A stretch of 6,663 bases of DNA, taken from assembly GCA_021811005.1 (NCBI GenBank), contig JAJZPY010000106.1, positions 1 to 6,663 of the forward strand. Direction: 5' to 3'. How positions within the stretch are numbered: the stretch's first letter is position 1; the number at the start of each line of letters is the position of its first letter. Positions 1 to 4,473 of this stretch are shown here, in pieces. The position numbers and the translations under genes are program-made. The notes beneath the pieces are model-generated. The model was given only the letters and a program-made list of their open reading frames with translations. It was not told the origin of the DNA and ran no database searches. Source of the stretch: Pseudomonadota bacterium. GTDB taxonomy: Bacteria; Pseudomonadota; Gammaproteobacteria; Burkholderiales; Ferrovaceae.

Positions 1-62
1 AGATCGGGGAGAAGCTCGCGTTCCTGCACAGCCTGGATGAGGCTGCCAAAAAGAAGAAATAG
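1..62 (+). CDS. 3' end of an unidentified protein, lysine-rich C-terminus (partial)
   Basis: The reading frame entering from the left edge (first full codon at base 3) runs open to a TAG at 60-62 and gives the last 19 residues, IGEKLAFLHSLDEAAKKKK. The tail ends in four lysines, so the protein is probably cytoplasmic, but the fragment is too short to assign a family. It reads toward the tRNA gene, and the tRNA's -10 box starts only six bases past the stop codon. No terminator hairpin fits between them, so some readthrough into the tRNA is likely. That this is a real coding end rests on the in-frame, hydrophilic, compositionally normal tail; it is an inference. Confidence 0.5.
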   Translation, partial: IGEKLAFLHSLDEAAKKKK

Positions 63-67
63 TGCGG

Positions 68-73
68 TATAAT
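68..73 (+). promoter_or_regulatory. -10 box (TATAAT) of the tRNA-Val promoter
   Basis: A perfect TATAAT lies 22 bases before the first base of the mature tRNA. It is followed by a GC-rich discriminator (gctggcc), typical of stable-RNA promoters under stringent control. Transcription would begin near base 80, leaving a leader of about 15 bases for RNase P to remove. No good -35 hexamer is visible at 16-18 bases upstream; that stretch is the coding end of the preceding gene. Confidence 0.6.
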
Positions 74-95
74 GCTGGCCTTTCTCGAATGCATT

Positions 96-170
96 GGGCG
101 GTTAGCTCAGCGGTAGAGCACTGCCTTCACACGGCAGGGGTCACTGGTTCGATCCCAGTATCGCCCACCA
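96..170 (+). tRNA. tRNA-Val (anticodon CAC)
   Basis: The sequence folds into a full cloverleaf. The 7-bp acceptor stem is 96-102 with 160-166 (GGGCGGT/ATCGCCC, one G-T pair). The D stem is GCTC 105-108 with GAGC 116-119. The anticodon stem is CTGCC 121-125 with GGCAG 133-137, closing the loop TTCACAC. The T stem is ACTGG 143-147 with CCAGT 155-159 around TTCGATC. Bases 128-130 are the anticodon CAC, which reads the valine codon GTG. The discriminator base is A167, and CCA is encoded at 168-170. The gene is transcribed toward the convergent sugar transporter, whose stop codon lies 14 bases away; no clear terminator is visible between them. Confidence 0.97.
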
Positions 171-184
171 ATCACATCCAGAAA

Positions 185-1387
185 CTACGCAGCGAAACGC
201 CTTTCGAGCAGTGCAAAAACGGCGACCAGCACGTAGCAGCATGCCGGAACCCCCAAAGCAGTGGCCAGTGAAAACCGGTCGGCCACCAGGCCCGTCAGTG
301 GTGGAATAACCGCACCTCCCACAATGGCCATGCACAGCAGACCAGAGCCGGCCGGCGTGTCTTCGCCCAGACCTTCCAGCGTCAGGGAAAAAATGGTCGG
401 AAACATGATCGAATTGAACAGACCCACGGCCAGAAGCGTGCCTGCGGCCAGCATGCCGTGGGTCAGCGAAGAAGTGGTGACCAAGGAAAAGGCGGTTACT
501 GCAAAGGTCAGCAACACCCGACCGGCAGGAAAAAAAATCAAGGCGGCCGAACCGGCAAACCGTCCCAGCATGGCGCCGCCCCAGTACAGGCTGACCAGGT
601 CACCGGCCTCCGGAGCGGCGAGCCCCAGGGTGGTGGGCTGCATGAGCTCGCTGATCATCAGGCTGCCAATGGACACCTCGGCCCCCACATAAACGAATAT
701 CGCCAGAACTCCCAAGGCAACCCGCGGCTTCCTGAGCAAGCCCCAGCCCGCAAATGCTGCTTCGGGAGCAGCCTCCGGCAAGTGCGGGGAATGACGCTGG
801 AGCCAGAAAACGGCTGCCAGCAATGTCAGCATGGCGGCGATTCCCAGAAACGGCCATTGAACAGCGGACAGGTCAGCAGCGTTCGTCGCTTCGTGGTGGC
901 GCAGGATCATGGCGGCGCCAATCAGGGGGCCAACGGTGGTGCCGAGGGAATTGAACGCCTGTGCAAGGTTCAGGCGGCTGGGAGCCCGGTCAGGATGTCC
1001 GAGCTGGGCGATGAGCGGATTGGCGCTCACCTGCAGCAGCGTGATGCCGGCGGCCATCACGAAAAGCGCGCACAGGAACCCGTAAAAAAGCCCCAAGGCA
1101 GCGGCAGGTGCGAACAGCAGACAACCGCATACCGTGACCACAAGGCCGGTCACGATGCTGTTCATGTATCCGATGCGGGCGAGCAGGCGGCTGGCCGGAA
1201 TGGAGAACAGCAGGTAGCTGATGAAGAAACTGAACTGCGTGAGCAGAACCTCGGCATAGCTCAGCGAGAACAGGCTTCTCAGCTTGGGCACCAGCGTGTC
1301 AATCAGGACGGTCGCAAGCCCCCAGCTGAAAAAAAGCGTGACCACCAGGAGAAGCAAAGGCGGGGATCGCTGCGCGGGCTTTGACAT
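185..1387 (-). CDS. gluP: FucP/GluP-family sugar:proton symporter (MFS)
   Basis: This is a 400-residue inner-membrane transporter of the major facilitator superfamily with about 12 hydrophobic segments, full length for the glucose/galactose (GluP/FucP) group. Recognisable family signatures in order are FFSWGLATVL (19-28) with D30 in the first helix, ITLLQVSANP (115-124), SRLNLAQAFNSLGTT (137-151), VLAIFVYVGAEVSIGS (227-242), SLYWGGAMLGRF (266-277) and GLFNSIMFPTIFSLTLEGLG (322-341). The position after ITLL carries Q119, whereas fucose-specific FucP has a glutamate in the equivalent helix as I recall it; this favours glucose or galactose over fucose. It starts 12 bases after the GH1 glycosidase stop, so the two are almost certainly cotranscribed, with the glycosidase feeding it monosaccharide. 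AAGG and CAGG upstream are possible ribosome-binding bases. The exact sugar is inferred. Confidence 0.9.
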   Translation of the reverse strand: MSKPAQRSPPLLLLVVTLFFSWGLATVLIDTLVPKLRSLFSLSYAEVLLTQFSFFISYLLFSIPASRLLARIGYMNSIVTGLVVTVCGCLLFAPAAALGLFYGFLCALFVMAAGITLLQVSANPLIAQLGHPDRAPSRLNLAQAFNSLGTTVGPLIGAAMILRHHEATNAADLSAVQWPFLGIAAMLTLLAAVFWLQRHSPHLPEAAPEAAFAGWGLLRKPRVALGVLAIFVYVGAEVSIGSLMISELMQPTTLGLAAPEAGDLVSLYWGGAMLGRFAGSAALIFFPAGRVLLTFAVTAFSLVTTSSLTHGMLAAGTLLAVGLFNSIMFPTIFSLTLEGLGEDTPAGSGLLCMAIVGGAVIPPLTGLVADRFSLATALGVPACCYVLVAVFALLERRFAA

Positions 1388-1399
1388 ATTGGCCTGCCT

Positions 1400-2749
1400 T
1401 CAAATCGCGTTGGCTTTGGCAAGCGTCCCCAGATAGGTGGCACTGGGTTTTATATGACGCTCGAAGGTGGTGTGGTTTACGGAAACCAGTCCAAACCGGG
1501 GACGATAGCCCTCCAGCCATTCAAAGTTATCCAGCAGCGACCAGTGGATGTAGCCTCGCACGTCGATCCCGTCCTGCAGACAGCGTGCCACCCCGCCCAC
1601 GGCGCGCCGGATGTATTCCACCCGCCGGGTGTCGTCCGTCGTGGCCACGCCGTTTTCGGTCACATAGATGGGCCGTTTGAGGTGGTCGTGGGCGTAACGG
1701 ATGACTGCCTCCAGGGCTTCCGGGTAAAACTCGTACCCCATGTCAGTCAGAGGCATGCCCGGTTCAGGAGGCAGCATTCCGTCAGGCCCTATGCGCGAGC
1801 GGGAATAAGCCTGGACACCGAGAAAGTCCGCATGGCTGTTCGCCAGCGTGAACCACGGTTCGTAGGCCAGCTTTCGTTTGCGATCCCGCATCGGAATCGC
1901 AGCGGGGCTGACGGCCTGGTCATCCGTCATGGCGATGGAAACGCCCGTGGGCAGCCCTGGCAAGACGGACTTTATGGCCTCGTACCCTTTCTTATGTGCT
2001 TCCATCAAGCCGTTGTGGATGTGCTCAAAGTCGCCAAATATCCAGGAGGAAAATTGCCCCGTGCCCGTCATCTGACCGGCCTTCCGGATAATTTCATAGT
2101 CGAGCGGCGTTCCCAGGCGAGAGCCGTGCAGGCCAGGTATGCCGAACAGGAGCTTGGTCAGGTTGGGCTCGTTGAGCGTGGTGGCCATCGTCATACGATC
2201 TCCGAGGGCGCGTGCCACTTTTTCGCAATAGCGTCCGAAGACCAGCGGCGCATCCGGATGCTCCCACCCGCCGCGTCCGGCAAACCAGCGCGGCACCGTG
2301 AAATGGTTGAACGTGACCATGGAATGGACCCCATGCTGCCGGCAGATGTCCAGCACGGCACGGTAGTGGTCCAGTTCGGCGTTGGAAAACAGCCCGTCCT
2401 CCGGTTCCACGCGCGCCCATTCCACTGAAAAGCGAAAGGTGTTCAGCCCCAGGTCGGCCAGCATGGCAATGTCCTGGGAGAACAGGTGATAGTGGTTGCA
2501 GGCATCTCCCGAAGGCTCATCGAACAGTGTGGGCTTGATGTTCTCCAGCAGCCAGGAATCACTGCTGACGTTGTTCCCTTCCACCTGGTGTCCTGCCGTG
2601 GCTGCCCCCCACAGGAAATTTTGCGGAAAGCGCCGGGTTTGGCTGGCAGCCTGGGCGTAGGCCGGCAACCAGGAAGCGGCAACAAGGCTGCCGCCCAGCG
2701 CAAGAAATTGGCGGCGGAGCGGGAAAGGCACGTTCGAATGGTCAGTCAT
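1400..2749 (-). CDS. Tat-exported GH1 family beta-glycosidase (beta-glucosidase-like)
   Basis: This 449-residue glycoside hydrolase family 1 enzyme is a retaining beta-glycosidase that hydrolyses beta-linked glucosides or galactosides. The catalytic pair is present: acid/base E194 in TLNEPN and nucleophile E365 in YVTENG. Other family marks are WGAATAGHQVEG (47-58), LGLNTFRFSVEWARVEP (100-116), FNHF (147-150), and the C-terminal block HWSLLDNFEWLEGYRPRFGL (402-421). Unlike most GH1 enzymes, which are cytoplasmic, it begins with a Tat-like signal: RRQFLAL at 12-18, a hydrophobic stretch, then AYAQA near residues 30-34. It is therefore probably exported folded to the periplasm. It is the first gene of the pair with the FucP/GluP-type symporter. 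The Shine-Dalgarno sequence is weak, but no better in-frame start keeps the signal. The true substrate cannot be told from sequence. Confidence 0.93.
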   Translation of the reverse strand: MTDHSNVPFPLRRQFLALGGSLVAASWLPAYAQAASQTRRFPQNFLWGAATAGHQVEGNNVSSDSWLLENIKPTLFDEPSGDACNHYHLFSQDIAMLADLGLNTFRFSVEWARVEPEDGLFSNAELDHYRAVLDICRQHGVHSMVTFNHFTVPRWFAGRGGWEHPDAPLVFGRYCEKVARALGDRMTMATTLNEPNLTKLLFGIPGLHGSRLGTPLDYEIIRKAGQMTGTGQFSSWIFGDFEHIHNGLMEAHKKGYEAIKSVLPGLPTGVSIAMTDDQAVSPAAIPMRDRKRKLAYEPWFTLANSHADFLGVQAYSRSRIGPDGMLPPEPGMPLTDMGYEFYPEALEAVIRYAHDHLKRPIYVTENGVATTDDTRRVEYIRRAVGGVARCLQDGIDVRGYIHWSLLDNFEWLEGYRPRFGLVSVNHTTFERHIKPSATYLGTLAKANAI

Positions 2750-2804
2750 GAATCCAGCCGGTCATTTTAGTTTCATCGATCTCATGCTACCTTCGTCAAA
2801 GCGG

Positions 2805-2837
2805 CATGGGATAATTTTTACAAAAAGTTTCCCCATG
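2805..2837. repeat. Long imperfect inverted repeat, candidate operator for the glycosidase-transporter operon
   Basis: Arms CATGGG (2805-2810) and CCCATG (2832-2837) match perfectly. The match continues inward with one bulged base and two mismatches to TTTTT (2815-2819) facing AAAAA (2822-2826) around the dinucleotide AC. The centre lies about 70 bases upstream of the GH1 start codon. This suits a dimeric regulator's binding site or a hairpin in the leader. A candidate minus-strand -35 (TTGACG, 2799-2794) lies just downstream of it, but its -10 partner is poor. On the plus strand TGGGATAAT (2807-2815) resembles an extended -10. Which role is real cannot be decided from one sequence. Confidence 0.4.
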
Positions 2838-2875
2838 GGAATCAAGAAAATGCAGGCTAGAGTCGATTTCGAGAG

Positions 2876-2959
2876 ATGACCGCCGCAGCTTTCAATGTCC
2901 GCCGCCGGGAATTGCTGCTCCTGATGGCCACGCTCGCGGATGGCACTGTGCTAATCTGA
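2876..2959 (+). other. Doubtful 27-codon ORF with a Tat-like N-terminus (possible gene remnant)
   Basis: Between the divergent GH1 and KTSC genes is a short frame from ATG 2876 to TGA 2957-2959. It starts MTAAAFNVRRRELLLLMATL, which looks like a twin-arginine signal start: RRR followed by a hydrophobic run. It stops before any mature domain. The ribosome-binding region (gagag directly before the ATG) is poor. It could be the decayed 5' end of a lost Tat-secreted protein, or chance in GC-rich DNA. The rest of the 2750-3019 gap shows no other gene. Confidence 0.2.
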
Positions 2960-3019
2960 AGGCATTTCTGTCGCCATCTATCAGGCCGGGCAGCAGCGGC
3001 CGAGGAAGGGTGAATCCGG

Positions 3020-3283
3020 ATGGAAAGGATGACCGTTCATTCAGGAAACCTGCGCGCCATCGGCTATGACAGCCGTACCCGCACGCTGCAAGTGGATCTG
3101 GAAAACGGCGTGACCCTTGAATACAACGGCATCAGCGAAGAACTCTGGCGTCGCTTTCGACAGTCGTCTTCGCCCTGGAGCTTCTATCGTGACCAGATTG
3201 AAGAGGACTATGCCTCGCGACGCGTGAGTGCCCAGCCCCCTTCCGGGAAAAACCCGCTCGACGAACTCTTCAGGAAACCCTGA
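3020..3283 (+). CDS. KTSC-domain small protein
   Basis: This 87-residue soluble protein consists almost wholly of a KTSC domain, the small domain named for its occurrence at the C-terminus of some lysyl-tRNA synthetases. Supporting residues are SGNLRAIGYDSRTRTLQVDL (8-27), the strand pair NGVTLEYNGIS (29-39), and the C-terminal SFYRDQIEEDY (54-64). A polar tail, PPSGKNPLDELFRKP, follows. No catalytic residues are known for this domain and the molecular role is unknown; the link to nucleic-acid biology is by name only. The start at 3020 is chosen because AGGAAGGG (3003-3010) sits 9 bases upstream. A second in-frame ATG at 3029 has only an overly close purine run. It has no signal peptide and stands alone, converging on the Mut7-C gene. 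Confidence 0.88.
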   Translation: MERMTVHSGNLRAIGYDSRTRTLQVDLENGVTLEYNGISEELWRRFRQSSSPWSFYRDQIEEDYASRRVSAQPPSGKNPLDELFRKP

Positions 3284-3761
3284 ATTCCGCCTGCCAGGCG
3301 TGCAGTCGCTCGCTCATGCGCCGGTAGTGTGAGCCCCGCCAGTAGACCCGCCCGCAGACCGGACACGAAAGGAGTGGCTCCCCGGACCGCAGCACGTCTT
3401 TCGGCGCCCTGAGACGCGCCGTCTCATCTGCCGCAACCAGCCGGGTGTTGTCCACCAGGCATCGGGTGAACGCGCGCGTCATCCAGTCAAGCCGGAACCG
3501 CTTGCCCACCAGGCCGGCAAGCTGGTTCAGGGAAACGTGAGGCAAAATGAACGCGATGCCCTCCGCGGCCTTGTGCTCGGCAATCCGGGCATCCTGGCTC
3601 AGGAATATTCGCTCTTCGTTGTGGCTTTGCCGCAGCAGCGCCGCATCAGGCGTTCCCCGTTCAGCCAGCAGCGTATCGTAGCCTGCCGCCCGCAAGTACA
3701 GGCAAAGGTGCCCCAGCATTTCGTCGCACAGAAACCGGGGGGGCATCGCCCATCGCACCAT
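3270..3761 (-). CDS. Mut7-C RNase-domain protein (PIN-like fold with zinc ribbon)
   Basis: This is a 163-residue stand-alone Mut7-C domain protein (formerly DUF82), a PIN-like putative ribonuclease followed by a zinc ribbon. The PIN-like half shows RFLCDEMLGHLCLYLRAAGYDT (9-30) with acidic D13/E14, and RIFLSQDARI (51-60) with D57, the positions expected to bind metal. The ribbon half shows FTRCLVDN (98-105) and CPVCGRVYWRGSHYRRM (133-149). Homologues usually have CxxC at the first knuckle. Here C101 is kept but the second position is D104, so only three cysteines (101, 133, 136) remain. It follows the thioesterase gene by 12 bases, probably cotranscribed. Its last 14 bases overlap the end of the convergent KTSC gene. 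RNA substrate unknown. M6 (ATG at 3746) is an alternative start. Confidence 0.88.
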   Translation of the reverse strand: MVRWAMPPRFLCDEMLGHLCLYLRAAGYDTLLAERGTPDAALLRQSHNEERIFLSQDARIAEHKAAEGIAFILPHVSLNQLAGLVGKRFRLDWMTRAFTRCLVDNTRLVAADETARLRAPKDVLRSGEPLLSCPVCGRVYWRGSHYRRMSERLHAWQAEFRVS

Positions 3762-3773
3762 GAGTCCGGATTG

Positions 3774-4184
3774 CTACTCCCCCACCGCCCGTCTCCACTC
3801 CGGGGTGGGCTCCACCAGACGGCGTGCCTGCATGTCGAACAACCCATAGGTGTACACCGCTTCGCAGGCGATTTCCCCTTTGGCGTTGATCATCAGCTGG
3901 CGCAACTTGAACACTTTCTGGTTGGGCTTGGTGGGCGTGAGGTCGTGTTCCACCGTGATGGTGATTTCATCGCGTGCTTTCAGTTCCTTCACAAAACGGA
4001 TGTGACAGTCCAGTACGACAGGGCCTTTCTTGTACTCCAGGATCTGGGGGATGCCGTACCCGTTTTTGGTGATCAGGTCCCAGCGGGCTTCTTCGAACAG
4101 CTCCATGTACGTGGCGTTGTTCACGTGCCCGAAAAAATCGAGGTGGGTTTCACGGATCGTGACTTTTGTTTCAAAACGGGTCAT
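3774..4184 (-). CDS. Hotdog-fold acyl-CoA thioesterase (4HBT/YbgC-like)
   Basis: This 136-residue cytoplasmic protein belongs to the 4-hydroxybenzoyl-CoA thioesterase branch of the hotdog superfamily, which hydrolyses acyl-CoA thioesters to free acid and CoA. The active-site block is HLDFFGHVNNATYMELFEEARWDLI (from residue 14), with D16 and H20 where the family places its catalytic aspartate and histidine. Further support is the strand pattern GPVVLDCHIRFVKEL and VFKLRQLMI. A longer frame could begin at a TTG (4202). The ATG at 4184 is preferred because GAGG (4195-4192) lies seven bases before it. It is the first gene of a likely pair with the Mut7-C protein and is divergent from the cytochrome operon. 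The acyl substrate is not evident. Confidence 0.9.
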   Translation of the reverse strand: MTRFETKVTIRETHLDFFGHVNNATYMELFEEARWDLITKNGYGIPQILEYKKGPVVLDCHIRFVKELKARDEITITVEHDLTPTKPNQKVFKLRQLMINAKGEIACEAVYTYGLFDMQARRLVEPTPEWRRAVGE

Positions 4185-4294
4185 GAGAACACCTCGCAAC
4201 AAGTTTTAGAACGTCTCCAGAATCGGTCAGCGCCCTCGCCGAACGCCATACAGAGCCCCGCCAACGCCGTGAGTGCCGGCAGATCACTGTACTC

Positions 4295-4300
4295 ATTATG
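4295..4300 (-). promoter_or_regulatory. Candidate -10 box (CATAAT) for the thioesterase/Mut7-C genes
   Basis: Read on the minus strand, 4300-4295 is CATAAT, five of six matches to TATAAT. It would start transcription near 4288 and give a leader of about 100 bases before the thioesterase ATG. The 17 bases directly upstream, exactly a normal spacer length, are the palindrome at 4301-4317. The hexamer at the -35 place (CGGCGA) is poor, so an activator may be needed if this promoter is real. Confidence 0.35.
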
Positions 4301-4317
4301 CAACAGGAGACCTGTTG
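4301..4317. promoter_or_regulatory. Perfect palindrome CAACAGG-AGA-CCTGTTG, candidate operator
   Basis: Two perfect 7-base arms surround a 3-base centre in the region between the divergent thioesterase and cytochrome genes. The site sits directly beside the candidate minus-strand -10 and fills the place of the promoter spacer. From there a bound dimeric regulator could repress, or activate by DNA distortion. It lies about 20 bases upstream of the FNR-type box, so it might also affect the cytochrome operon. I do not recognise the motif as that of a named regulator. Confidence 0.45.
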
Positions 4318-4338
4318 TCGCCGGTCATTCACCGCATA

Positions 4339-4352
4339 TTGATCCGAATCAA
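4339..4352. promoter_or_regulatory. FNR/ANR-type binding site (TTGATCCGAATCAA)
   Basis: This is an exact match to the FNR consensus TTGAT-N4-ATCAA. FNR-family iron-sulphur regulators bind it when oxygen is low. The centre (4345.5) is 41.5 bases upstream of a start at 4387 predicted from TAGATT (4375-4380), the classical class II activating position. It is 61.5 bases from a start at 4407 predicted from TATAAA (4395-4400), the class I position. Both point to activation of the cytochrome operon at 4474. Other CRP/FNR-family members (for example DNR) recognise similar sites. Confidence 0.75.
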
Positions 4353-4374
4353 AACGCGATTTTTCCCTGCTCGT

Positions 4375-4400
4375 TAGATTGCCAGGTGGATTTTTATAAA
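4375..4400 (+). promoter_or_regulatory. Alternative -10 boxes for the cytochrome operon
   Basis: Two candidate -10 hexamers lie downstream of the FNR-type box: TAGATT at 4375-4380 (4 of 6 matches) and TATAAA at 4395-4400 (5 of 6). Neither has a convincing -35 hexamer at the normal distance, as expected for an activator-dependent promoter. The 5' leader would be about 65-90 bases. Confidence 0.4.
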
Positions 4401-4457
4401 ACCAGCCTGCACAGGGATTTCTGCATTCAGTAAAAGCTTTATTTCAATGACTAACTC

Positions 4458-4464
4458 TAAGGAG
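4458..4464 (+). promoter_or_regulatory. Ribosome binding site deciding the start of the Cyc2-like gene
   Basis: TAAGGAG ends nine bases before ATG 4474. An in-frame ATG at 4447 lies upstream of this site and would add a polar nine-residue extension ahead of the signal peptide. The later start gives a normal Sec signal and is preferred. Confidence 0.75.
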
Positions 4465-4473
4465 TCGGATGAA

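Noticed and set aside
96..170. tRNA-Val 3' end as an attachment site for an integrated element
   Set aside because: No integrase gene and no repeat of the tRNA 3' end was found in the window; the downstream genes look like ordinary metabolism.
193..206. CGAAA-CGCC-TTTCG hairpin at the end of the transporter gene as a terminator for the tRNA or transporter
   Set aside because: Only a 5-bp stem inside the transporter's last codons, with no T run on either strand.
458..1384. Long plus-strand frame (308 aa) opposite the sugar transporter
   Set aside because: Gln/Gly-rich low-complexity product with no recognisable domain; it is the antisense shadow of the well-supported transporter.
4173..4296. 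Minus-strand 41-aa frame from ATG 4296 overlapping the thioesterase start, a possible leader peptide
   Set aside because: Arginine- and tryptophan-rich composition typical of chance frames in GC-rich DNA, no clear ribosome site, and no link to a regulatory role.
3537..4433. Long plus-strand frame (298 aa) opposite the Mut7-C and thioesterase genes
   Set aside because: No recognisable domain, and both opposite-strand genes carry strong family motifs.
4447..4473. Upstream ATG start for the Cyc2-like protein
   Set aside because: It precedes the strong TAAGGAG site and would add a polar nine-residue extension before the signal peptide; ATG 4474 fits better.
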